The notes under the pieces: model-generated | Told to the model about the DNA's origin: nothing | What the model saw: the letters and a program-made list of their open reading frames with translations, nothing else | The model's database searches: none | Assembly: GCF_020882245.1 (NCBI RefSeq) | Contig: NW_026869996.1 | Coordinates: forward strand, 8,482,969-8,546,968 | Length of the DNA stretch: 64,000 nt | Source of the DNA: Rhopalosiphum padi | Lineage: Eukaryota > Arthropoda > Insecta > Hemiptera > Aphididae | Reading direction: 5' to 3' | Part shown: positions 50,797 to 63,524 of the stretch, one piece after another | Position numbering within the stretch: the first letter of the stretch is position 1 | Layout: each line of letters begins with the position of its first letter | Translations under genes and position numbers: made by a program

Positions 50797-52045
50797 TGTG
50801 CGTGTAAGGGTTATTGAATATAATTGATAGTAAATTAATGGCAGTGAAACAATTGAGATTTGTTAATAATCTGAATAAAATTTTAGTTAACACCTTTGAC
50901 TTGTAATTTTCATTCTTAAGAGTTACCATTATTAACTTGCAACCATTTCATTTAAGCTGATACTTCAATAACATTTTAAAACATGCTTTTTTATGATAAT
51001 TTTGACGAATATTAAAAATTTAATTTTTTTTAACTGTTTATAAAACACACAATTCTCATGTTAATCTCTTGAAACCTGGACCACTATATTAAGAAAATGA
51101 ATTTAATTTACCATTATTAATTTGCATACATTTCATTTAAGCTGATGCTTCATAAACACTATACAACATTATTTTATATGATAATCTTTACGAATATTAA
51201 AAATTCAAATTATTATCTGCTTATAAAACACTCAATTCTCAAGTTAATCTCTTGAAACCTGGACCACTATATTAAGAAAATGATTCTAATTTACCATTAT
51301 TAATTTACATACATTTCATTTAAGCTGATACTTCAATAATGCTATAAAACATGATTTTATATGATAATTTTGATGAATATTAAAAATTCATTTTTTTAAC
51401 TGTTTATAAAACAAACAATTCTCAAGTTAATCTCTTGAAACCTGGACCACTATATTAAGAAAATGATTCTAATTTACCATTATTAACTTCTATAGATATT
51501 ATGTAAGCTGATTCTTCATAAACACTAAAAAACATGCTTTTTTATGATAATTTTGACGAATATTAAAAATTCATTTTTTTAACTGTTTATAAAACACACA
51601 ATTCTCATGTTAATCTCTTGAAACCTGGACCACTATATTAAGAAAATGATTCTAATTTACCATTATTAATTTGCATACATTTCATTTAAGCTGATGCTTC
51701 ATAAACACTATAAAACATTATTTTATATGATAATCTTTACGAATATTAAAAATTCAAATTATTATCTGCTTATAAAACACTCAATTCTTAAGTTAGTGTC
51801 ATGAAATCCAGACCATTATATTAAGTAAATGATTCTTATTTACTATTATTAACTTCTATAAATATTATGTTAGCTGATTCTTCATAAACACTTCAAAAAC
51901 ATGTTTTTATATGATAAGTTTGAGAAACATATGAATTCCTATTTTAATCTGCTTATAAAACAGTCAAATATTAAATATATACACCAACAGAGGGCGTGAG
52001 CGTCGCCGTAGTGGGGACGACATCCGTCGGCCGAACCGCCTCAGA

Positions 52046-52195
52046 ATGAAACTAGATAGTTGTGTGGCGTTCACCGTACTGCTGTGTATCGTAACGGGTC
52101 GTTGTTTTTACTTAGCTTTTGAGTCTACTCGTTTTTTTTTAATTAAGATTTTTGATATTATAAACGGATTGTTCATATTTTATGCCCGAAGTTAA
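52046..52195 (+). CDS. Candidate signal-peptide ORF, unit 17 (Y30F)
   Basis: As unit 15; TAA at 52193-52195. Confidence 0.44.
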   Translation: MKLDSCVAFTVLLCIVTGRCFYLAFESTRFFLIKIFDIINGLFIFYARS

Positions 52196-52756
52196 CACAA
52201 GTAAGTGTCTTGATCCTTGACTACTAGATCAAGAAAATGATTCTAATTTATAATTTTTAACTTTCATTTTTTTCATTTTACCTGATATTTTTACTTCATA
52301 AAAACTATAAAATATGATTTTATAAGTTAATTTTGACGAATAATACAACTTAACATTTTTTCGTATTGAAAAGGAGCGATTTTCAGTTGTTTTACAAATG
52401 TATTTTTTAGTTACACTCATAATACATTTGAATTCCTTCTACAAAACATTCTGGTATATTTGTACTATCTTTTATGGCTTATCATAATTATTATTTATTA
52501 TCATCTGTTAAAAATGTTTTGCAGTTTTACATTCGTATTTGTATTTAAGTTTCAATTGTAAATTCCTTTCATGTATTTTGTATAAAAATGAAGTTTGTCT
52601 GTTAGTTTATGTTTTGATAGTTTCCACTTCTGAATTACTCAGTGTTGTCCACGTACTAGTTGTTATATGAAAATTGTCGTCCTCCTTATGGTATCTAGTA
52701 GTGACATTTTGTCCTCCAACCATTATACATATTTAACTTACTATTTTTTTTTTTAG

Positions 52757-52907
52757 ATGGCTGTACACCAGATATACTCAGGACATATTGAGACATGAAT
52801 TACCATTTCTACCATATGGGAAAGTTTCAACATCCTACGTTGAAAATGGACTAGACGATCCTGATAATAATAATAGTTTTATGCATAGTACGAGTAATGG
52901 ATATTGA
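52757..52907 (+). CDS. Candidate exon A, unit 17
   Basis: Same peptide; Asp codon GAC. Confidence 0.4.
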
Positions 52908-52945
52908 ATATAATTGATAGTCAATTAATAGTAGTGTAACAAAAA

Positions 52946-54409
52946 GTTAGTGTCATGTAATCCAGACCATTAGATTAAGTATATGATTCTTATTTAACAT
53001 TACCAACTTCCATATATATCATATAAGCTGATACTTCATAAACACTATAAAACATGTTTTTATATGATTATTTTGACTCGTATTTTAAATTCATATTTTT
53101 AACTGCTTATAAAACAGTGAATTCTCAAGTTAGTGTCATGAAAGTCAGACCATTAGATTAAGAAAATTATTCTAATTTACCATTATTAACTAGCATACAT
53201 TTCATTTAAGCTGATACTTCAATAACGCTATAAAACATGATTTTATATGATAATTTTGACGAATATTAAAAATTCATTTTTTTAACTGTTTATAAAACAC
53301 ACAATTCTCATGTTAATCTCTTGAAACCTGGACCACTTTATTAAGAAAATGATTCTAATTTACCATTAAAAACTAGCATACATTTCATTTAAGCTGATAC
53401 TTCAATAATGCTATAAAACATGATTTTATATGATAATTTTGACGAATATTAAAAATTCATTTTTTTAACTGTTTATAAAACAAACAATTCTCAAGTTAAT
53501 CTCTTGAAACCTGGACCACTATATTAAGAAAATGATTCTAATTTACCATTATTAACTTCTATAGATATTATGTAAGCTGATTCTTCATAAACACTAAAAA
53601 ACATGCTTTTTTATGATAATTTTGACGAATATTAAAAATTCATTTTTTTAACTGTTTATAAAACACACAATTCTCATGTTAATCTCTTGAAACCTGGACC
53701 ACTTTATTAAGAAAATGATTCTAATTTACCATTAAAAACTAGCATACATTTCATTTAAGCTGATACTTCAATAATGCTATAAAACATGATTTTATATGAT
53801 AATTTTGACGAATATTAAAAATTCATTTTTTTAACTGTTTATAAAACAAACAATTCTCAAGTTAATCTCTTGAAACCTGGACCACTATATTAAGAAACTG
53901 ATTCTAATTTACCATTATTAACTTCTATAGATATTATGTAAGCTGATTCTTCATAAACACTAAAAAACATGCTTTTTTATGATAATTTTGATGAATATTA
54001 AAAATTCATTTTTTTAACTGTTTATAAAACAAACAATTCTCAAGTTAATCTCTTGAAACCTGGACCACTATATTAAGAAAATGATTCTAATTTACCATTA
54101 TTAACTTCTATAGATATTATGTAAGCTGATTCTTCATAAACACTAAAAAACATGCTTTTTTATGATAATTTTGACGAATATTAAAAATTCATTTTTTTAA
54201 CTGTTTATAAAACACACAATTCTCATGTTAATCTCTTGAAACCTGGACCACTATATTAAGAAAATGATTCTAATTTAAAATTAATAATTTGCATACATTT
54301 TATTTAAGCTGATGCTTTATAAACACTATAAAACATGTTTTTATATGATTATTTTGACTCGTATTTTATATTCATATTTTTAACTGCTTATAAAATACTG
54401 AATTCTCAA
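52946..54409 (+). repeat. Block 1, 8 monomers (a b c d c d' d e), unit 17
   Basis: Exact 1,464 bp; order as unit 11. Confidence 0.93.
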
Positions 54410-54456
54410 GTTATTCTTTAACAATTATACATTATTAACTTACTACATTTTTTCAG

Positions 54457-54585
54457 ATGGACGTATGTCAGATTACTCAAGGCATGCAGAAACATGAATT
54501 CACATTTCTACCATTTAAGAAAGTATCAACATCCTATGCTGAAAATGGACTAGAAGATACTGCTAATAATATTGGGTTTATATAA
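54457..54585 (+). CDS. Candidate exon B, unit 17
   Basis: Ile codon ATT. AATAAA at 54663-54668. Confidence 0.38.
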   Translation: MDVCQITQGMQKHEFTFLPFKKVSTSYAENGLEDTANNIGFI

Positions 54586-55834
54586 TGTGCGTGTAAGGGT
54601 TATTGAATATAATTGATAGTAAATTAATGGCAGTGAAACAATTGAGATTTGTTAATAATCTGAATAAAATTTTAGTTAACACCTTTGACTTGTAATTTTC
54701 ATTCTTAAGAGTTACCATTATTAACTTGCAACCATTTCATTTAAGCTGATACTTCAATAACATTTTAAAACATGCTTTTTTATGATAATTTTGACGAATA
54801 TTAAAAATTTAATTTTTTTTAACTGTTTATAAAACACACAATTCTCATGTTAATCTCTTGAAACCTGGACCACTATATTAAGAAAATGAATTTAATTTAC
54901 CATTATTAATTTGCATACATTTCATTTAAGCTGATGCTTCATAAACACTATACAACATTATTTTATATGATAATCTTTACGAATATTAAAAATTCAAATT
55001 ATTATCTGCTTATAAAACACTCAATTCTCAAGTTAATCTCTTGAAACCTGGACCACTATATTAAGAAAATGATTCTAATTTACCATTATTAATTTACATA
55101 CATTTCATTTAAGCTGATACTTCAATAATGCTATAAAACATGATTTTATATGATAATTTTGATGAATATTAAAAATTCATTTTTTTAACTGTTTATAAAA
55201 CAAACAATTCTCAAGTTAATCTCTTGAAACCTGGACCACTATATTAAGAAAATGATTCTAATTTACCATTATTAACTTCTATAGATATTATGTAAGCTGA
55301 TTCTTCATAAACACTAAAAAACATGCTTTTTTATGATAATTTTGACGAATATTAAAAATTCATTTTTTTAACTGTTTATAAAACACACAATTCTCATGTT
55401 AATCTCTTGAAACCTGGACCACTATATTAAGAAAATGATTCTAATTTACCATTATTAATTTGCATACATTTCATTTAAGCTGATGCTTCATAAACACTAT
55501 AAAACATTATTTTATATGATAATCTTTACGAATATTAAAAATTCAAATTATTATCTGCTTATAAAACACTCAATTCTTAAGTTAGTGTCATGAAATCCAG
55601 ACCATTATATTAAGTAAATGATTCTTATTTACTATTATTAACTTCTATAAATATTATGTTAGCTGATTCTTCATAAACACTTCAAAAACATGTTTTTATA
55701 TGATAAGTTTGAGAAACATATGAATTCCTATTTTAATCTGCTTATAAAACAGTCAAATATTAAATATATACACCAACAGAGGGCGTGAGCGTCGCCGTAG
55801 TGGGGACGACATCCGTCGGCCGAACCGCCTCAGA

Positions 55835-55984
55835 ATGAAACTAGATAGTTGTGTGGCGTTCACCGTACTGCTGTGTATCGTAACGGGTCGTTGTTTTTAC
55901 TTAGCTTTTGAGTCTACTCGTTTTTTTTTAATTAAGATTTTTGATATTATAAACGGATTGTTCATATTTTATGCCCGAAGTTAA
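55835..55984 (+). CDS. Candidate signal-peptide ORF, unit 18 (Y30F)
   Basis: As unit 15; TAA at 55982-55984. Confidence 0.44.
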   Translation: MKLDSCVAFTVLLCIVTGRCFYLAFESTRFFLIKIFDIINGLFIFYARS

Positions 55985-56545
55985 CACAAGTAAGTGTCTT
56001 GATCCTTGACTACTAGATCAAGAAAATGATTCTAATTTATAATTTTTAACTTTCATTTTTTTCATTTTACCTGATATTTTTACTTCATAAAAACTATAAA
56101 ATATGATTTTATAAGTTAATTTTGACGAATAATACAACTTAACATTTTTTCGTATTGAAAAGGAGCGATTTTCAGTTGTTTTACAAATGTATTTTTTAGT
56201 TACACTCATAATACATTTGAATTCCTTCTACAAAACATTCTGGTATATTTGTACTATCTTTTATGGCTTATCATAATTATTATTTATTATCATCTGTTAA
56301 AAATGTTTTGCAGTTTTACATTCGTATTTGTATTTAAGTTTCAATTGTAAATTCCTTTCATGTATTTTGTATAAAAATGAAGTTTGTCTGTTAGTTTATG
56401 TTTTGATAGTTTCCACTTCTGAATTACTCAGTGTTGTCCACGTACTAGTTGTTATATGAAAATTGTCGTCCTCCTTATGGTATCTAGTAGTGACATTTTG
56501 TCCTCCAACCATTATACATATTTAACTTACTATTTTTTTTTTTAG

Positions 56546-56696
56546 ATGGCTGTACACCAGATATACTCAGGACATATTGAGACATGAATTACCATTTCTA
56601 CCATATGGGAAAGTTTCAACATCCTACGTTGAAAATGGACTAGACGATCCTGATAATAATAATAGTTTTATGCATAGTACGAGTAATGGATATTGA
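56546..56696 (+). CDS. Candidate exon A, unit 18
   Basis: Same peptide; Asp codon GAC. Confidence 0.4.
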
Positions 56697-56734
56697 ATAT
56701 AATTGATAGTCAATTAATAGTAGTGTAACAAAAA

Positions 56735-57649
56735 GTTAGTGTCATGTAATCCAGACCATTAGATTAAGTATATGATTCTTATTTAACATTACCAACTTCC
56801 ATATATATCATATAAGCTGATACTTCATAAACACTATAAAACATGTTTTTATATGATTATTTTGACTCGTATTTTAAATTCATATTTTTAACTGCTTATA
56901 AAACAGTGAATTCTCAAGTTAGTGTCATGAAAGTCAGACCATTAGATTAAGAAAATTATTCTAATTTACCATTATTAACTAGCATACATTTCATTTAAGC
57001 TGATACTTCAATAACGCTATAAAACATGATTTTATATGATAATTTTGACGAATATTAAAAATTCATTTTTTTAACTGTTTATAAAACACACAATTCTCAT
57101 GTTAATCTCTTGAAACCTGGACCACTTTATTAAGAAAATGATTCTAATTTACCATTAAAAACTAGCATACATTTCATTTAAGCTGATACTTCAATAATGC
57201 TATAAAACATGCTTTTTTATGATAATTTTGATGAATATTAAAAATTCATTTTTTTAACTGTTTATAAAACAAACAATTCTCAAGTTAATCTCTTGAAACC
57301 TGGACCACTATATTAAGAAAATGATTCTAATTTACCATTATTAACTTCTATAGATATTATGTAAGCTGATTCTTCATAAACACTAAAAAACATGCTTTTT
57401 TATGATAATTTTGACGAATATTAAAAATTCATTTTTTTAACTGTTTATAAAACACACAATTCTCATGTTAATCTCTTGAAACCTGGACCACTATATTAAG
57501 AAAATGATTCTAATTTAAAATTAATAATTTGCATACATTTTATTTAAGCTGATGCTTTATAAACACTATAAAACATGTTTTTATATGATTATTTTGACTC
57601 GTATTTTATATTCATATTTTTAACTGCTTATAAAATACTGAATTCTCAA
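56735..57649 (+). repeat. Block 1, 5 monomers (a b c/d' d e), unit 18
   Basis: Exact 915 bp. Chimeric monomer 3 at 57101-57283, same switch as unit 14. Confidence 0.92.
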
Positions 57650-57696
57650 GTTATTCTTTAACAATTATACATTATTAACTTACTACATTTTTTCAG

Positions 57697-57825
57697 ATGG
57701 ACGTATGTCAGATTACTCAAGGCATGCAGAAACATGAATTCACATTTCTACCATTTAAGAAAGTATCAACATCCTATGCTGAAAATGGACTAGAAGATAC
57801 TGCTAATAATATTGGGTTTATATAA
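57697..57825 (+). CDS. Candidate exon B, unit 18
   Basis: Ile codon ATT. AATAAA at 57903-57908. Confidence 0.38.
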   Translation: MDVCQITQGMQKHEFTFLPFKKVSTSYAENGLEDTANNIGFI

Positions 57826-59074
57826 TGTGCGTGTAAGGGTTATTGAATATAATTGATAGTAAATTAATGGCAGTGAAACAATTGAGATTTGTTAATAATC
57901 TGAATAAAATTTTAGTTAACACCTTTGACTTGTAATTTTCATTCTTAAGAGTTACCATTATTAACTTGCAACCATTTCATTTAAGCTGATACTTCAATAA
58001 CATTTTAAAACATGTTTTTTTATGATAATTTTGACGAATATTAAAAATTTAATTTTTTTTAACTGTTTATAAAACACACAATTCTCATGTTAATCTCTTG
58101 AAACCTGGACCACTATATTAAGAAAATGAATTTAATTTACCATTATTAATTTGCATACATTTCATTTAAGCTGATGCTTCATAAACACTATACAACATTA
58201 TTTTATATGATAATCTTTACGAATATTAAAAATTCAAATTATTATCTGCTTATAAAACACTCAATTCTCAAGTTAATCTCTTGAAACCTGGACCACTATA
58301 TTAAGAAAATGATTCTAATTTACCATTATTAATTTACATACATTTCATTTAAGCTGATACTTCAATAATGCTATAAAACATGATTTTATATGATAATTTT
58401 GATGAATATTAAAAATTCATTTTTTTAACTGTTTATAAAACAAACAATTCTCAAGTTAATCTCTTGAAACCTGGACCACTATATTAAGAAAATGATTCTA
58501 ATTTACCATTATTAACTTCTATAGATATTATGTAAGCTGATTCTTCATAAACACTAAAAAACATGCTTTTTTATGATAATTTTGACGAATATTAAAAATT
58601 CATTTTTTTAACTGTTTATAAAACACACAATTCTCATGTTAATCTCTTGAAACCTGGACCACTATATTAAGAAAATGATTCTAATTTACCATTATTAATT
58701 TGCATACATTTCATTTAAGCTGATGCTTCATAAACACTATAAAACATTATTTTATATGATAATCTTTACGAATATTAAAAATTCAAATTATTATCTGCTT
58801 ATAAAACACTCAATTCTTAAGTTAGTGTCATGAAATCCAGACCATTATATTAAGTAAATGATTCTTATTTACTATTATTAACTTCTATAAATATTATGTT
58901 AGCTGATTCTTCATAAACACTTCAAAAACATGTTTTTATATGATAAGTTTGAGAAACATATGAATTCCTATTTTAATCTGCTTATAAAACAGTCAAATAT
59001 TAAATATATACACCAACAGAGGGCGTGAGCGTCGCCGTAGTGGGGACGACATCCGTCGGCCGAACCGCCTCAGA

Positions 59075-59224
59075 ATGAAACTAGATAGTTGTGTGGCGTT
59101 CACCGTACTGCTGTGTATCGTAACGGGTCGTTGTTTTTACTTAGCTTTTGAGTCTACTCGTTTTTTTTTAATTAAGATTTTTGATATTATAAACGGATTG
59201 TTCATATTTTATGCCCGAAGTTAA
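59075..59224 (+). CDS. Candidate signal-peptide ORF, unit 19 (Y30F)
   Basis: As unit 15; last copy with this allele. Confidence 0.44.
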   Translation: MKLDSCVAFTVLLCIVTGRCFYLAFESTRFFLIKIFDIINGLFIFYARS

Positions 59225-59785
59225 CACAAGTAAGTGTCTTGATCCTTGACTACTAGATCAAGAAAATGATTCTAATTTATAATTTTTAACTTTCATTTTT
59301 TTCATTTTACCTGATATTTTTACTTCATAAAAACTATAAAATATGATTTTATAAGTTAATTTTGACGAATAATACAACTTAACATTTTTTCGTATTGAAA
59401 AGGAGCGATTTTCAGTTGTTTTACAAATGTATTTTTTAGTTACACTCATAATACATTTGAATTCCTTCTACAAAACATTCTGGTATATTTGTACTATCTT
59501 TTATGGCTTATCATAATTATTATTTATTATCATCTGTTAAAAATGTTTTGCAGTTTTACATTCGTATTTGTATTTAAGTTTCAATTGTAAATTCCTTTCA
59601 TGTATTTTGTATAAAAATGAAGTTTGTCTGTTAGTTTATGTTTTGATAGTTTCCACTTCTGAATTACTCAGTGTTGTCCACGTACTAGTTGTTATATGAA
59701 AATTGTCGTCCTCCTTATGGTATCTAGTAGTGACATTTTGTCCTCCAACCATTATACATATTTAACTTACTATTTTTTTTTTTAG

Positions 59786-59936
59786 ATGGCTGTACACCAG
59801 ATATACTCAGGACATATTGAGACATGAATTACCATTTCTACCATATGGGAAAGTTTCAACATCCTACGTTGAAAATGGACTAGACGATCCTGATAATAAT
59901 AATAGTTTTATGCATAGTACGAGTAATGGATATTGA
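59786..59936 (+). CDS. Candidate exon A, unit 19
   Basis: Same peptide; Asp codon GAC. Separated from exon B by the longest monomer run in the window. Confidence 0.4.
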
Positions 59937-59974
59937 ATATAATTGATAGTCAATTAATAGTAGTGTAACAAAAA

Positions 59975-62170
59975 GTTAGTGTCATGTAATCCAGACCATT
60001 AGATTAAGTATATGATTCTTATTTAACATTACCAACTTCCATATATATCATATAAGCTGATACTTCATAAACACTATAAAACATGTTTTTATATGATTAT
60101 TTTGACTCGTATTTTAAATTCATATTTTTAACTGCTTATAAAACAGTGAATTCTCAAGTTAGTGTCATGAAAGTCAGACCATTAGATTAAGAAAATTATT
60201 CTAATTTACCATTATTAACTAGCATACATTTCATTTAAGCTGATACTTCAATAACGCTATAAAACATGATTTTATATGATAATTTTGACGAATATTAAAA
60301 ATTCATTTTTTTAACTGTTTATAAAACACACAATTCTCATGTTAATCTCTTGAAACCTGGACCACTTTATTAAGAAAATGATTCTAATTTACCATTAAAA
60401 ACTAGCATACATTTCATTTAAGCTGATACTTCAATAATGCTATAAAACATGATTTTATATGATAATTTTGACGAATATTAAAAATTCATTTTTTTAACTG
60501 TTTATAAAACAAACAATTCTCAAGTTAATCTCTTGAAACCTGGACCACTATATTAAGAAAATGATTCTAATTTACCATTATTAACTTCTATAGATATTAT
60601 GTAAGCTGATTCTTCATAAACACTAAAAAACATGCTTTTTTATGATAATTTTGACGAATATTAAAAATTCATTTTTTTAACTGTTTATAAAACACACAAT
60701 TCTCATGTTAATCTCTTGAAACCTGGACCACTTTATTAAGAAAATGATTCTAATTTACCATTAAAAACTAGCATACATTTCATTTAAGCTGATACTTCAA
60801 TAATGCTATAAAACATGATTTTATATGATAATTTTGACGAATATTAAAAATTCATTTTTTTAACTGTTTATAAAACAAACAATTCTCAAGTTAATCTCTT
60901 GAAACCTGGACCACTATATTAAGAAACTGATTCTAATTTACCATTATTAACTTCTATAGATATTATGTAAGCTGATTCTTCATAAACACTAAAAAACATG
61001 CTTTTTTATGATAATTTTGATGAATATTAAAAATTCATTTTTTTAACTGTTTATAAAACAAACAATTCTCAAGTTAATCTCTTGAAACCTGGACCACTAT
61101 ATTAAGAAAATGATTCTAATTTACCATTATTAACTTCTATAGATATTATGTAAGCTGATTCTTCATAAACACTAAAAAACATGCTTTTTTATGATAATTT
61201 TGACGAATATTAAAAATTCATTTTTTTAACTGTTTATAAAACACACAATTCTCATGTTAATCTCTTGAAACCTGGACCACTATATTAAGAAAATGATTCT
61301 AATTTAAAATTAATAATTTGCATACATTTTATTTAAGCTGATGCTTTATAAACACTATAAAACATGTTTTTATATGATTATTTTGACTCGTATTTTAAAT
61401 TCATATTTTTAACTGCTTATAAAACAGTGAATTCTCAAGTTAGTGTCATGAAAGTCAGACCATTAGATTAAGAAAATTATTCTAATTTACCATTATTAAC
61501 TAGCATACATTTCATTTAAGCTGATACTTCAATAACGCTATAAAACATGATTTTATATGATAATTTTGACGAATATTAAAAATTCATTTTTTTAACTGTT
61601 TATAAAACACACAATTCTCATGTTAATCTCTTGAAACCTGGACCACTTTATTAAGAAAATGATTCTAATTTACCATTAAAAACTAGCATACATTTCATTT
61701 AAGCTGATACTTCAATAATGCTATAAAACATGATTTTATATGATAATTTTGACGAATATTAAAAATTCATTTTTTTAACTGTTTATAAAACAAACAATTC
61801 TCAAGTTAATCTCTTGAAACCTGGACCACTATATTAAGAAAATGATTCTAATTTACCATTATTAACTTCTATAGATATTATGTAAGCTGATTCTTCATAA
61901 ACACTAAAAAACATGCTTTTTTATGATAATTTTGATGAATATTAAAAATTCATTTTTTTAACTGTTTATAAAACACACAATTCTCATGTTAATCTCTTGA
62001 AACCTGGACCACTTTATTAAGAAAATGATTCTAATTTACCATTAAAAACTAGCATACATTTCATTTAAGCTGATGCTTTATAAACACTATAAAACATGTT
62101 TTTATATGATTATTTTGACTCGTATTTTATATTCATATTTTTAACTGCTTATAAAATACTGAATTCTCAA
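59975..62170 (+). repeat. Block 1, 12 monomers (a b c d c d' d e/a b c d c/e), unit 19
   Basis: Exact 2,196 bp. Monomer 8 (61256-61438) begins as type e and ends as type a (TATTTTAAATTCAT, AAAACAGTG), and is followed by a second b. Monomer 12 (61988-62170) is a c/e chimera. Two block 1 arrays have been joined out of register. Confidence 0.92.
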
Positions 62171-62217
62171 GTTATTCTTTAACAATTATACATTATTAAC
62201 TTACTACATTTTTTCAG

Positions 62218-62346
62218 ATGGACGTATGTCAGATTACTCAAGGCATGCAGAAACATGAATTCACATTTCTACCATTTAAGAAAGTATCAACATCCTATGC
62301 TGAAAATGGACTAGAAGATACTGCTAATAATATTGGGTTTATATAA
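62218..62346 (+). CDS. Candidate exon B, unit 19
   Basis: Ile codon ATT. AATAAA at 62424-62429. Confidence 0.38.
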   Translation: MDVCQITQGMQKHEFTFLPFKKVSTSYAENGLEDTANNIGFI

Positions 62347-63524
62347 TGTGCGTGTAAGGGTTATTGAATATAATTGATAGTAAATTAATGGCAGTGAAAC
62401 AATTGAGATTTGTTAATAATCTGAATAAAATTTTAGTTAACACCTTTGACTTGTAATTTTCATTCTTAAGAGTTACCATTATTAACTTGCAACCATTTCA
62501 TTTAAGCTGATACTTCAATAACATTTTAAAACATGCTTTTTTATGATAATTTTGACGAATATTAAAAATTTAATTTTTTTTAACTGTTTATAAAACACAC
62601 AATTCTCATGTTAATCTCTTGAAACCTGGACCACTATATTAAGAAAATGAATTTAATTTACCATTATTAATTTGCATACATTTCATTTAAGCTGATGCTT
62701 CATAAACACTATACAACATTATTTTATATGATAATCTTTACGAATATTAAAAATTCAAATTATTATCTGCTTATAAAACACTCAATTCTCAAGTTAATCT
62801 CTTGAAACCTGGACCACTATATTAAGAAAATGATTCTAATTTACCATTATTAATTTACATACATTTCATTTAAGCTGATACTTCAATAATGCTATAAAAC
62901 ATGATTTTATATGATAATTTTGATGAATATTAAAAATTCATTTTTTTAACTGTTTATAAAACAAACAATTCTCAAGTTAATCTCTTGAAACCTGGACCAC
63001 TATATTAAGAAAATGATTCTAATTTACCATTATTAACTTCTATAGATATTATGTAAGCTGATTCTTCATAAACACTAAAAAACATGCTTTTTTATGATAA
63101 TTTTGACGAATATTAAAAATTCATTTTTTTAACTGTTTATAAAACACACAATTCTCATGTTAATCTCTTGAAACCTGGACCACTATATTAAGAAAATGAT
63201 TCTAATTTACCATTATTAATTTGCATACATTTCATTTAAGCTGATGCTTCATAAACACTATAAAACATTATTTTATATGATAATCTTTACGAATATTAAA
63301 AATTCAAATTATTATCTGCTTATAAAACACTCAATTCTTAAGTTAGTGTCATGAAATCCAGACCATTATATTAAGTAAATGATTCTTATTTACTATTATT
63401 AACTTCTATAAATATTATGTTAGCTGATTCTTCATAAACACTTCAAAAACATGTTTTTATATGATAAGTTTGAGAAACATATGAATTCCTATTTTAATCT
63501 GCTTATAAAACAGTCAAATATTAA

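Larger units (their letters stand above)
48186..51974 (+). repeat. Unit 16, 3789 bp
   Basis: Block 1 49157-50620, block 2 50886-51974. First of three units whose lengths repeat those of units 12-14. Confidence 0.97.
51975..55763 (+). repeat. Unit 17, 3789 bp
   Basis: Block 1 52946-54409, block 2 54675-55763. Confidence 0.97.
55764..59003 (+). repeat. Unit 18, 3240 bp
   Basis: Block 1 56735-57649, block 2 57915-59003. Shares the c/d' chimera and AACATGTTTTTTTATG (about 58009) with unit 14 but has the Phe30 allele. Confidence 0.97.
59004..63524 (+). repeat. Unit 19, 4521 bp, longest unit
   Basis: Block 1 59975-62170, block 2 62436-63524. Length exceeds unit 17 by exactly four monomers. Confidence 0.97.
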
